DNA from: Bifidobacterium breve DSM 20213 = JCM 1192
GTDB taxonomy: Bacteria > Actinomycetota > Actinomycetes > Actinomycetales > Bifidobacteriaceae
DNA length: 64,000 nucleotides
Reading direction: 5' to 3'
Assembly: GCF_001025175.1 (NCBI RefSeq)
Contig: NZ_AP012324.1
Location: 1,674,001 to 1,738,000, forward strand
Part shown: positions 8,399-16,919 of the stretch, piece after piece
Layout of the letters: every line of letters begins with the position of its first letter
How positions within the stretch are numbered: position 1 is the stretch's first letter
Program-made: the position numbers and the translations under genes
The notes under the pieces: model-generated
The model's input: the letters and a program-made list of their open reading frames with translations, nothing else
What the model was told of the DNA's origin: nothing
Databases searched by the model: none

Positions 8399-8972
8399 AA
8401 GATAATTCCTTAGGTTATTTAATTTCCGTGTTTCGTTTTCATTACTCCTAATTAGTGCATCTATCGGTGCCGCAAATGACTCGAATTGCATCACTTCGTT
8501 ATGAGATGGAAGCGCAACTTCTAAGCTTTTGAGAGCCTTACCGTTGATTGAGCCGAATACAGTACCCTCTCCGTTGTAAGCCTCAAGTTGAGGCTTAAGG
8601 AATCGCATTAAGTACAGAGCAAATGACGGGGTTTCGCTATGGATAGCTGCCAGACCACGTCCGATACAGCAATTTTCAAAGGCAACGTTGAGGTCCCCGA
8701 CAGGCGCACGAACGCTCATTAGGACGTCACCCTCGCAGGCTAAACGTTTTGGCTCAGTGGTATAGAGACGACGCTTTGGGAAACGCCATCCAAATTCACC
8801 CCTTCCTTGATAGAAGATTATGCCAGCACCTTCTTCGTTATACGAACTTCCTGCTGGTGATTGCCCCATCGTTATTTCGGCAACATCAGAGAGCGTAGCG
8901 TTGAAATTAAGACCACCAAACAACTCTTGAAACTTACCGTCTACAAGCTGCTCTAAATAATCATTTGCCAGC
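8326..8972 (-). pseudogene. hsdS: Silent hsdS half-cassette (C-terminal half with one target recognition domain)
   Basis: Read on the minus strand from about 8972, the frame starts inside NDYLEQL, with no start codon or ribosome site. It then has one target recognition domain (from NFNATLSDVAEITMGQSP) and ends with SKVDLTQLTNNHLAG. This equals the second half of a type I specificity subunit. The first residues coincide with recombination site S2 (8955-8966) and the end with site S1 (8325-8339). Past S1 the frame runs on without homology to about 8072. It is a donor that can be joined to an expressed hsdS head by site-specific recombination. On its own it should be silent. Confidence 0.75.
8955..8966. 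repeat. Recombination-site-like core S2 (AAATAATCATTT)
   Basis: This is the same 12-base core as the other three sites, in the AAATAATCATTT orientation. It lies at the beginning of the silent half-cassette, just upstream of the recombinase gene. Confidence 0.65.
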
Positions 8973-9014
8973 GCGTGGGCACAATGTTCCTAACTGTTAT
9001 TGGAAGGAACCCCT

Positions 9015-9974
9015 ATGGAAACCATCATTAATAGTGTTCTGTCGCAGATGCAGAACATGCTTGATCCGTCACAGCTCAAACATCTGGCCGAAGTACTCAG
9101 AGTCACGCTGCTGCCAACTCAGGAAACATCAGCGCCGCAGAATCTGCTGACGCTATTCCTCACGGCAAAAGAGGTCGAAGGCTGCTCGCCGAAAACCATC
9201 GCTTACTATGAGAGCACACTCCAGCACATGACCCAGGCCCTCGCCAAGCCTTGTACGCGGATAAACAGCGATGACTTGCGCGAGTACCTCAACAGATACG
9301 AGAACGAACGTCATGCGGGCAAGGTCACCATCGACAACATTCGGCGTATCATGTCAAGCTTCTTCGCGTGGCTTGAGGACGAGGATTATATCGTCAAAAG
9401 CCCTGTAAGGCGCATCCACCGTGTGAAGACCGCTGTAATGGCTAAGGAAGTCCTGAGCGACGAAAATCTGGAAACTCTGCGGGACCGATGCGGCACCTTG
9501 CGGGATCTTGCCATCGTGGACATTCTCGCATCCACGGGTATGCGAGTGGGTGAACTGGTCGGCTTGAACATAGCCGACGTGAATCTTCAGGAGCGGGAAT
9601 GCTTGGTCACAGGCAAGGGAAACAAGCAGCGTCCCGTTTATTTCGACGCCAGAACGAAGCTTCATCTCACCGCATACCTGCAATCACGTAACGACAGCAA
9701 TCCAGCGCTATTCGTTGCTTTGAATGGCGATGGTGACCGTATCAGCATCGGCGGCATCGAAAGCCGCCTCAGACAGCTCGGCAAAGATGCCGGCATTCAT
9801 CGAGTTCATCCGCATAAGTTCCGTCGTACTCTGGCCACGCACGCCATCGACAAAGGCATGCCGATCGAACAGGTGCAAAAACTGCTCGGGCATGCGAGAA
9901 TAGACACGACCATGCACTACGTCATGGTCAACCAGAACAACGTGAAAGCTTCACACAGAAGGTATTTGGAATGA
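9015..9974 (+). CDS. Tyrosine recombinase (XerC/D-like) of the hsdS inversion locus
   Basis: This 319-aa integrase-family recombinase probably flips the surrounding hsdS segments. The N-terminal SAM-like core-binding domain (about 40-125) is followed by the catalytic domain. The catalytic Arg lies in STGMRVGELVGL (about 177), the HxxR box in HPHKFRRT (about 264), then LLGHARIDTT and the nucleophile Tyr in MHYVMV (about 301). The ATG at 9015 has GGAAGGA 6 bases upstream; the earlier TTG at 9000 does not. Its stop overlaps the start of hsdS as ATGA at 9971-9974, so the two are translationally coupled. Placement beside invertible hsdS genes fits the PsrA/CreX type of phase-variation recombinase. 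Confidence 0.88.
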   Translation: METIINSVLSQMQNMLDPSQLKHLAEVLRVTLLPTQETSAPQNLLTLFLTAKEVEGCSPKTIAYYESTLQHMTQALAKPCTRINSDDLREYLNRYENERHAGKVTIDNIRRIMSSFFAWLEDEDYIVKSPVRRIHRVKTAVMAKEVLSDENLETLRDRCGTLRDLAIVDILASTGMRVGELVGLNIADVNLQERECLVTGKGNKQRPVYFDARTKLHLTAYLQSRNDSNPALFVALNGDGDRISIGGIESRLRQLGKDAGIHRVHPHKFRRTLATHAIDKGMPIEQVQKLLGHARIDTTMHYVMVNQNNVKASHRRYLE

Positions 9975-11062
9975 GCTGGCGAGAGACGACCCTTGGTGAG
10001 ATTACCGACTTAAAAAGAGGATTTGATTTGCCGAAAAGCCAGCGTTTGCAAGGGGATGTGCCGGTTTATTCATCATCGGGAATTACCGGATCTAATAGTA
10101 CTGCAGCAGTAGAGGGGCCCTGTGTAATCACAGGGCGATACGGCACTATCGGAGAAGTTTTCTTTTCGGGTGGTCCATGTTGGCCTCTCAACACAGCTTT
10201 GTATTCTACCGAATTCAACGGCAACAATCCTCGATTTATTTATTATCTTTTGCAGACAATTCCTTGGCAGGGATACACAACAGCTAGTGCTGTGCCAGGC
10301 GTCAATCGAAATCACGTGAATCTCTGCCCTGTCAAGATACCTGACAGGGCAACGCAAGATGCAATCGTAGAAGTGCTTGATTCCATTGTCGACAAAATTG
10401 CCCTTAATAATCGGCTAAATGATTATTTAGCCAACTTGTGTGAAACGATTGCCAGTAGATACTGTAATGACAGAAATTCACGTCTTCGAGATATCTGCTA
10501 TCAGGTTGCTGACCACGTCGATTATGACAACGCGAATCAGGAGACTTACGTTTCGACTGAGTCACTAATGCAGAACAAGGGCGGACGGCAACTGGCGTCT
10601 TCGCTCCCAACAACGGGCAAGATTACACGGTATAAAGCCGGCGACACTCTGATTTCTAATATTCGGCCCTATTTTAAGAAGATATGGTACGCCCCGTTTG
10701 AAGGTACATGTTCGGGTGATGTCATCGTTTTTAGAGCGAATGATCCCAGCAACGCGCCATATCTGCATGCATGCCTACGGCAAGACTCATTCTTTGACTA
10801 CGTCATGCAAGGTGCGAAGGGAACAAAGATGCCCCGTGGTGATAAAAAACAAATGATGGAGTTCAAGGTTGCCAGTTCATGCAGTACGAAAGATTTGATC
10901 CTATTAGATTCCGCAATAAAGCAAAGATCTGATAACGATTCAGAGACAGTAAAGCTCCAAGCACTGCGCGATACGCTCCTTCCCAAGCTCATGTCCGGCG
11001 AAATCGACGTTTCGAAGGTTGACCTCACGCAGCTAACAAATAATCATTTAGCTGGTTGTTAA
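9971..11062 (+). CDS. hsdS: Type I restriction specificity subunit HsdS, full-length, coupled to the recombinase
   Basis: This 363-aa protein has the full two-half layout. The first target recognition domain starts at MSWRETTLGEITDLKRGFDL, followed by a central conserved helix (IALNNRLNDYL, about 142-152). The second recognition domain follows, then a distal helix ending in SKVDLTQLTNNHLAG. HsdS guides HsdM and HsdR to a bipartite DNA site. The gene begins inside the stop of the recombinase gene (ATGA) and converges with the hsdM operon. Site S3 (10417-10428) lies in the central helix and site S4 in the last codons. Inversion between S3 and S4 would move its second half behind the hsdM-linked head. 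Confidence 0.9.
   Translation: MSWRETTLGEITDLKRGFDLPKSQRLQGDVPVYSSSGITGSNSTAAVEGPCVITGRYGTIGEVFFSGGPCWPLNTALYSTEFNGNNPRFIYYLLQTIPWQGYTTASAVPGVNRNHVNLCPVKIPDRATQDAIVEVLDSIVDKIALNNRLNDYLANLCETIASRYCNDRNSRLRDICYQVADHVDYDNANQETYVSTESLMQNKGGRQLASSLPTTGKITRYKAGDTLISNIRPYFKKIWYAPFEGTCSGDVIVFRANDPSNAPYLHACLRQDSFFDYVMQGAKGTKMPRGDKKQMMEFKVASSCSTKDLILLDSAIKQRSDNDSETVKLQALRDTLLPKLMSGEIDVSKVDLTQLTNNHLAGC
10414..10429. repeat. Recombination-site-like core S3 inside hsdS
   Basis: GCTAAATGATTATTTA lies in the codons for LNDYL of the central conserved region and sits in a near-perfect 20-bp palindrome (GGCTAAAT ... ATTTAGCC). It has inverted orientation relative to S4 and S2. Confidence 0.7.
10979..11052. 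repeat. Right arm of hsdS inverted repeat (with site S4)
   Basis: Bases 10988-11052 are the exact reverse complement of 8325-8389; the longer 74-bp match has one mismatch. The core AAATAATCATTTAGC is at 11038-11052, exactly where the minus-strand hsdS head stops being similar to full HsdS proteins. Confidence 0.9.
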
Positions 11063-11528
11063 GCTCGATTTTCCTATCAAACAAACTAAGAACATTTGCA
11101 ATAGCATTTTGTTCCGCCATCGAAGGAAGAGGCAATTTCATGGCACAAAGATTACTCTGGCTCAGCTTTGGCTGCGTAGATCCTGTTACGTAGGCAGAAA
11201 TATCAGTCATATTAAGAAGATGTCTCAGAAAAACGAGATTACACTTTTCGGACTCAGCAATAACATGCGCATGATTATTCACTCTGAATTTTCCAGAAGC
11301 CGCATTCGCAATAGGATTCTTGCGACTCCTAAGATTTTCCCCATCTTCAGCAACCAGTAGGTAATCTCCCTCATAGGTGTAATCATCTAGATAATCGACA
11401 ATACCTTGAGCTCCGTAATAAGGATAGGAACCTTTTCTGTCCTTTCTGTCCCTAGAAGATATCGGCTCTCTCTTGACATCTTCAAGCTCGATAACATCAC
11501 CTAGACGCGTCAGCTGCTCACATGCCAT
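11025..11528 (-). CDS. hsdS: Truncated HsdS head in the hsdRMS operon (one recognition domain)
   Basis: This 167-aa protein carries the N-terminal target recognition domain (about residues 5-145) and the central helix KIELNNQLNDYL. It ends at LAA and a stop created by the inverted repeat. Its ATG at 11528 overlaps the hsdM stop by 11 bases, as expected for translational coupling. In the orientation seen here the second half is absent, so this is either an OFF state or a half-subunit that works as a dimer. Inversion between S4 and S3 or S1 would attach a new C-terminal half. A reference annotation may call it partial or pseudo. Confidence 0.8.
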   Translation of the reverse strand: MACEQLTRLGDVIELEDVKREPISSRDRKDRKGSYPYYGAQGIVDYLDDYTYEGDYLLVAEDGENLRSRKNPIANAASGKFRVNNHAHVIAESEKCNLVFLRHLLNMTDISAYVTGSTQPKLSQSNLCAMKLPLPSMAEQNAIANVLSLFDRKIELNNQLNDYLLAA

Positions 11529-13026
11529 AGCCGATGGCCTCCAGATTCTTCTTGATCTGCTCTTGCAGACGGTTGGATTCCTCGAAGCATTTGGCGATCT
11601 CGCCGGTCAGACGGGTCATCTTCTCCTCGAATGGCTCATCGTCTTCTTCCACTTCGGCGACACCGACGTAACGGCCTGGAGTCAGGATGTAATCCTGCGC
11701 CTTGATATCTTCCGTCGTGGCGATGGCGGAGAAGCCCTTCTCCGTTTCCAGAGTGCCGTCATGGAACGCGTCGAACGCAGTCGATACCTTGGCGATGTCC
11801 TCATCGGTAAACTCGCGGAGCCTGCGGGACACCATGGTTCCCATATCGCGCGCGTCGATGAACAACGTCTTGCCGGACTGCTTCTTGTTCTTGGTGATGA
11901 TCCACAAGCTCACAGGTATACCGGTGCTGTAGAAAAGCTTGTCCGGCATTGCGATGATGCCCTCGACCAGATCGGCATCCACGATCTTGGCGCGGATCTC
12001 GCCCTCGTTGTTCGTCTGGCTGGACAACGCGCCGTTCGCCAGAACCATGCCCATGCGGCCGGAACGGTTGAGATGGTGGATCATGTGCTGGACCCATGCG
12101 AAGTTGGCGTTGCCCTCCGGTGGGGTGCCGTACTGCCAGCGTACGTCGTTCTCGAGTTTCTTTCCTCCCCAGTCCTTCAGGTTGAAGGGCGGGTTAGCGA
12201 GGATGAAATCGAATTTCTCGGTCTTGTGCAGGTCCTCGAAGAACGTGTCAGCATTATGATCGCCCAGATCCGCGTCGATGCCACGGATCGCGAGGTTCAT
12301 GGTCGCCATTTTCCACGTGGTCGGATTGGACTCCTGGCCGTACACGGAGATGTCGTTAATGTTGCCCTGATGGCGTTTGACGAAGTCCGCGGACTGTACG
12401 AACATGCCGCCGCTGCCACAGCACGGATCGTACACTCGCCCGTGGTAGGGTTCGATGACTTCGACCAGCGTCTTCACGACGCACGCGGGTGTGTAGAACT
12501 CGCCGGCGTTCTTGCCCTCCGCTTCGGCGAATTTGGCCAGGCAATATTCGTAGGTGCGTCCGAGGATGTCGCGGCTATCGCCCTTTTCGGCCATCTTCAC
12601 GTTGGCGAACAGGTCCACGACTTCGCCCAGACGTCGCTTGTCGAGCTCCTGGCGTGCGAAGTTCTTCGGCAGGATGCCCTTGAGCTTGTTGTTCTCGGCC
12701 TCGATCTGGCGCATGGCCTCGTCGATGGCCTTGCCGATCTCGGGCGTGTGCGCGGCCGCTGCGATGGTCTTCCAGCGGGCGCTCTCGGGAACGAAGAAGA
12801 TGTTCTCACTCGCGTATTCGTCGCGGTCCTCCTCGAAGCCCTCTCCCTCCTCAACGAGTTCCTGGTATTTCTGGTCGAACTTGTCGGAGATGTACTTCAG
12901 GAAGATGAGGCCGAGCACGACGTTCTTGTATTCGGAAGCGTCGATGTTGCCGCGCAGCTTGTCGGCAGCGCTCCAGATCTGTTCCTCGAAGCCGATCTCG
13001 GCGGTATTGTCCTTCTTCTTTGCCAT
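11518..13026 (-). CDS. hsdM: Type I restriction-modification methyltransferase subunit HsdM
   Basis: This 502-aa N6-adenine methyltransferase modifies the sites chosen by HsdS. The N-terminal HsdM helical domain (FEEQIWSAADKLRG, about 13-26, and the following GLIFLKYISDKF) precedes the SAM-binding motif DPCCGSGGM (about 198-206) and the catalytic ANPPFN motif (about 278). The C-terminal tail is helical (EEKMTRLTGEIAKCFEES) and contacts HsdS. It lies 25 bases after hsdR and overlaps hsdS. An open frame of similar length on the opposite strand is a shadow. Confidence 0.95.
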   Translation of the reverse strand: MAKKKDNTAEIGFEEQIWSAADKLRGNIDASEYKNVVLGLIFLKYISDKFDQKYQELVEEGEGFEEDRDEYASENIFFVPESARWKTIAAAAHTPEIGKAIDEAMRQIEAENNKLKGILPKNFARQELDKRRLGEVVDLFANVKMAEKGDSRDILGRTYEYCLAKFAEAEGKNAGEFYTPACVVKTLVEVIEPYHGRVYDPCCGSGGMFVQSADFVKRHQGNINDISVYGQESNPTTWKMATMNLAIRGIDADLGDHNADTFFEDLHKTEKFDFILANPPFNLKDWGGKKLENDVRWQYGTPPEGNANFAWVQHMIHHLNRSGRMGMVLANGALSSQTNNEGEIRAKIVDADLVEGIIAMPDKLFYSTGIPVSLWIITKNKKQSGKTLFIDARDMGTMVSRRLREFTDEDIAKVSTAFDAFHDGTLETEKGFSAIATTEDIKAQDYILTPGRYVGVAEVEEDDEPFEEKMTRLTGEIAKCFEESNRLQEQIKKNLEAIGYGM

Positions 13027-13051
13027 GTCTTGTATTATCCTCCTGCTCGTC

Positions 13052-16000
13052 CTATTCGCTGATCTTGGTGTCGGCCCACAGCTCGCACTGTTCCATGACG
13101 GTCTTCATGGCGTCCTCGACGCCTTCGGGCGGATACTTGTATTTGCGCAGCAAACGTTTGATGGCACGCCGCATGCCGGCCCTGGCGCTTTCCTTCTTCT
13201 GCCAGTCGATCGTGGCGTTGCTCCGCATCGCATCGGTCAACTCGCGGGCTATCGAGACGAGCTGGTCGTTGTCGTAGAAGTCCTTGACCGCCTGCGGCTG
13301 GGTGATCGCGTCGTAGAACGCCATCTCCTCGTCGCTCAAGCCGAGCTTCTGCGCGTCGTCGCGGTCCTTCATGATCTCCTTGGCCATGTTGACGAGCTCT
13401 TCGATGACCTGCGCGTTCGTGAGCATGCCGTTGAGATACGCGTTCAACGTGTTCTGGAGCATCTCGCTGAACTTCTGGGATTTGACCACACTGGTGCGCC
13501 CGTACGCCCGCACTTTCTCCTTGATGAGGCGTTTCAGGCTCTCGATCGCGATGTTCTTCTCCTTCATGCCGGCGACCTCCTGGAGGAACGCCTCATCGAA
13601 CAGGGAGATCTCCACGCTGTCCTTCTCGAACAGGTTGAGCACGCCGTCCGCATGCACGCTCTGCTGGAGGATCTCGCTCACCTGCTTGTTGAACTCCGTG
13701 TACGTCATGCCGCTGCCCCCGCCGGAGCCACGTCCGGTCAGGCGAAGGACCTGCACGCGCAATACGGATAGGTAAGCCGCCTCATGCGCGTCCTCTTCGC
13801 TTACCATGCTTTTGCACAGGCTCAGCGCCTGGTTCATGAGCTGGCATTGCTTGAGGAACGATTCCGTGTCTTCGTGCCGTTCCAGATCGAGCAGCCAGTC
13901 GGTTCCCTCCGCGATGGCGTCGGCAAGCGCCTCCCTGCTGTTCTGGAAGATGAGTTTGCGGTAGTTGAAGCCGTACATGAGATCACGGCACACGTCGAGC
14001 TTTTCGAGGAATTTCGGATAGGCGGTCTCGGCGATGTTCATGTCGCCGTAATTGTGCTGGTCACGGCTGGTATAGTCCTTCATCGCCCGCTTGAGCGCGC
14101 CTGCGATGCCGATGTAATCCACGACCAGACCGCCCTCCTTGCCCTTGCACACGCGGTTGACGCGGGCGATGGCCTGCATGAGGTTATGGCCCTTCATCGG
14201 CTTGAACACGTACATGGTGGACAGGCTGGGCACGTCGAAGCCGGTGAGCCACATGTCCACGACGATGGCGATCTTGAGGGAATCGGAATCGTCCTTGAAC
14301 CTGCGTTCCATCTCCTTCTTGTGCGTGGTGCCGCCGCACACGTCGAACCATTCCTCCGGATCCTGGTTCGACATGGTCATCACCACGCCGACCTTGTCTT
14401 TCCATTCGGGGCGCAGCTCCATGATCCTGTAGTAGATCTTCATCGCAATCGGCCGGCTGTACGCCACGATCAGGGCCTTGCCGGCCAGGACGTCGGCGCG
14501 GTTGTTCTCGTAATGGTCCACGATGTCGCGGCACAATGCGTCGATGGTTTCAGGAGTGTCGAAGATGGCATCGAGGCCGCCGAGGTCATGCTTGGACTTC
14601 TCCACGCTCGCCTCGTCGGCCTGGTCCGCGAACTCCTTGTAGACCGCGTCGATGCGGCCCAGCGCGTTCTCGTCAAGATGGAGCGAGACCACACGGCTTT
14701 CGTAGTAGACCGGCTTGGTGGACTCGTCCTCGACGGACTGGGTCATGTCGTACACGTCGATGTAGTCGCCGAAGATCTCGCGGGTGTTGCGGTCATCCGT
14801 GGAGATCGGCGTTCCGGTGAAACCGATATAGGACGCGTTCGGCAGTGCCTTGCGCACGACACGGGCCGCGCCGACCGACACATGACCGTCCGCGTTGATC
14901 CGTTCGGTCAGGCCGTACTGGCCGCGGTGAGCCTCGTCCACCATCACCACAACGTTGCTCCGGTCGCACAACGGCTCGTCGCCGTCCGAGAACTTCTGCA
15001 TGGTCGTGAAGATGATGCCGTTCGCCTCACGACCCTCAAGCAGTTCCTGAAGATTCCTGCGGCTCTCGGCCTGGACCGCCTTCTGGCGCAGGAACCTGGC
15101 GCAGCGGCTGAATTGTCCGAAAAGCTGGTCGTCGAGATCGTTGCGGTCGGTGATGACCACGATGGTCGGGCTTTCAAGATAACGCTGCAGCAGATGTGCG
15201 AAGAACACCATCGAAAGCGATTTTCCGCTTCCCTGGGTGTGCCAGAACACGCCGATCCTGCCATCCCCATTGACGGCCTCTTCCGCTCTGACGATGGCTT
15301 TCCGCACCGCGAAATACTGGTGGTATGCGGCGATGATCTTCACGACCTTCTCGGAGGAATCGTTGAAGCATACGAAGTTTTGGATGATGTCGAGCAGCCG
15401 TTCCTTCGGGAGCATGCCGTCAATCATGGTGCTCCATGCCGCGGCTTTCGTTCCGGAATAGTCGCCGTCCGCCGACTTCCAAGCCACGTAACGGTCCTCG
15501 TCGGATGTGATCGTGCCGACCCTGGTCTGGGTCATATCGCTCATCACGCAGAACACGTTGGGCACGAACATGCTCGGTATCTGCTTCATGTACTGGCGCA
15601 ATTGCAGGTACGCGTGTGAAGCGTCCGTCTCCTCTCTCGACGGGGACTTCAGCTCGAACAACACCAACGGCATGCCGTTCACGAAAATGATGACATCGGG
15701 ACGTTTCTCGGAATACTCCACGAACGTCCACTGGTTCACGACATGGAAATCGTTGTTCTCGGGATCGTCGAAATCAAGCAGCCGGACGATGTCATCACGC
15801 TCTTCCTTGCCGTCAAAGAAGTGCACTTCGACTCCTGATTGCAGGTAGTCATTGAATATCTCGTTGCGCTGCTCCAAGCTGCCGATCTCGACATTCTGAA
15901 TCTTCCGGATGGCCTCCTCGACGGCTGCTTCCGGCAGATTTCTGTTGATTCGTCGCAACGCATCCGGGAGAATATCAGGAAGGAATACGTCGCGATACGA

Positions 16001-16171
16001 GTCGTCGGCGCGGCGAACATCGGGCCCGTACAGGTGCTCATATCCGAGTTTCTCCGTTAGATGTTCGACGATCAGATTTTCGTACCATTCCTCGTTCAGT
16101 GGATCCATGGACGTGATGTTGTTCAGAGAACACTCCGAGACCGTACGAGATTCGACTTTGGAAACAGCCAT
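13052..16171 (-). CDS. hsdR: Type I restriction endonuclease subunit HsdR
   Basis: This 1039-aa motor and nuclease subunit cleaves unmodified DNA after ATP-driven translocation. The PD-(D/E)xK nuclease site is visible as Asp159 with ELK (Glu173, Lys175). Walker A is TQGSGKS (about 312-318). The DEAH box is in VMVDEAHRGQYG, and later SF2 motifs include FTGTPI and QAIARVNR. Length is typical. As the first gene of the minus-strand hsdR-hsdM-hsdS operon it is constitutively linked to whichever HsdS half is joined. No truncation is seen. Confidence 0.95.
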   Translation of the reverse strand: MAVSKVESRTVSECSLNNITSMDPLNEEWYENLIVEHLTEKLGYEHLYGPDVRRADDSYRDVFLPDILPDALRRINRNLPEAAVEEAIRKIQNVEIGSLEQRNEIFNDYLQSGVEVHFFDGKEERDDIVRLLDFDDPENNDFHVVNQWTFVEYSEKRPDVIIFVNGMPLVLFELKSPSREETDASHAYLQLRQYMKQIPSMFVPNVFCVMSDMTQTRVGTITSDEDRYVAWKSADGDYSGTKAAAWSTMIDGMLPKERLLDIIQNFVCFNDSSEKVVKIIAAYHQYFAVRKAIVRAEEAVNGDGRIGVFWHTQGSGKSLSMVFFAHLLQRYLESPTIVVITDRNDLDDQLFGQFSRCARFLRQKAVQAESRRNLQELLEGREANGIIFTTMQKFSDGDEPLCDRSNVVVMVDEAHRGQYGLTERINADGHVSVGAARVVRKALPNASYIGFTGTPISTDDRNTREIFGDYIDVYDMTQSVEDESTKPVYYESRVVSLHLDENALGRIDAVYKEFADQADEASVEKSKHDLGGLDAIFDTPETIDALCRDIVDHYENNRADVLAGKALIVAYSRPIAMKIYYRIMELRPEWKDKVGVVMTMSNQDPEEWFDVCGGTTHKKEMERRFKDDSDSLKIAIVVDMWLTGFDVPSLSTMYVFKPMKGHNLMQAIARVNRVCKGKEGGLVVDYIGIAGALKRAMKDYTSRDQHNYGDMNIAETAYPKFLEKLDVCRDLMYGFNYRKLIFQNSREALADAIAEGTDWLLDLERHEDTESFLKQCQLMNQALSLCKSMVSEEDAHEAAYLSVLRVQVLRLTGRGSGGGSGMTYTEFNKQVSEILQQSVHADGVLNLFEKDSVEISLFDEAFLQEVAGMKEKNIAIESLKRLIKEKVRAYGRTSVVKSQKFSEMLQNTLNAYLNGMLTNAQVIEELVNMAKEIMKDRDDAQKLGLSDEEMAFYDAITQPQAVKDFYDNDQLVSIARELTDAMRSNATIDWQKKESARAGMRRAIKRLLRKYKYPPEGVEDAMKTVMEQCELWADTKISE

Positions 16172-16487
16172 TGCTTACCCCACAAACATATGGATTCTCA
16201 AGCAAACCACTTTTCGGTTAGTCTATCAACCAGCCTATCGTTCGGGTGTAATCAACATGGTTGTCCATGGCTATTTTCCGGCTTCCTTTTAAGATTTTCG
16301 CATCGCCGCAAGGCGGAACACGTCTAGTCCATCAAGCCGGTGGACAATAAGCGTCCGGCTGGGAGCACGCCCGTAATCGTAATCGTCATCCGCGAGCGAC
16401 AGAAAAGACCTATTGACGTCGGCAAACCCAAGGGCACCGGCGTCAATTACTATTTCCTGAATCCGCGCCGAGTCCGGGAGACAGCCG
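16172..16487. other. Intergenic region upstream of hsdR
   Basis: This 316-base stretch should hold the hsdR promoter on the minus strand. No convincing -35/-10 pair, repeat or RNA was seen. Short open frames crossing it have no recognisable similarity. Confidence 0.4.
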
Positions 16488-16919
16488 TTGAAAGAGAACC
16501 GTTTCGATCCCGAGGATTCGATCAGGGCCATACATGTGTGCGCGCCCGTCTATCTGGAACGGTTGCTGGGCAGGCATGCGCTTTTCGTTCCAGGCGACGG
16601 TTCCGTCTCCATGGAGACGCTGTACAAGGCCGACAACTTCATGCACTTGTGCGGCGCGCACTACGAGAACGTCTCTTCGAAGGATTTCTGGGAGATGGCG
16701 TTGAAATCGTATCTTACGCCGGATGGATTGCTGTCGAACAGGACATGCGTCGCCACTCGAACCAATCAAGATACAACTGCAAGTACCTCGCGCTCACCTC
16801 CCACGAAAGCCCGACATGAAGCCCTCAAGGTTCGAGTGGAGAGTGCTCGCCCTGTTGGCAAATTATCAGGCATGAGATGCCCGTGGATGAGTCAGGTCAC
16901 CGATACCGTCTTTCATTGA
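16488..16919 (+). CDS. Small protein, possible PBECR4-like nuclease domain
   Basis: This 143-aa open frame has a TTG start and GGGAG 7 bases upstream. Residues of about 14-85 (YLERLLGRHALFV, then METLYKADNFMHLCGAHYEN, then SKDFWEMAL) resemble, from memory, the PBECR4 family of phage-linked toxin nucleases, which share a FxHLTG-type core. The last 55 residues are rich in Ser, Thr and Arg and look unlike the first part, so a frameshift near 16735 is possible. It sits at the edge of the restriction island. Identification is tentative; it could be a decayed accessory gene. Confidence 0.4.
   Translation: MKENRFDPEDSIRAIHVCAPVYLERLLGRHALFVPGDGSVSMETLYKADNFMHLCGAHYENVSSKDFWEMALKSYLTPDGLLSNRTCVATRTNQDTTASTSRSPPTKARHEALKVRVESARPVGKLSGMRCPWMSQVTDTVFH

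Noticed and set aside
11473..13062. Long plus-strand open frame opposite hsdM
   Set aside because: Antisense shadow of hsdM; no family match and overlaps the whole real gene.
13784..15619. Long plus-strand open frame opposite hsdR
   Set aside because: Antisense shadow; HsdR on the minus strand has all its motifs.
16340..16819. 159-aa open frame overlapping the toxin-like ORF
   Set aside because: No ribosome site and no family features; the TTG-started frame at 16488 is the better reading.
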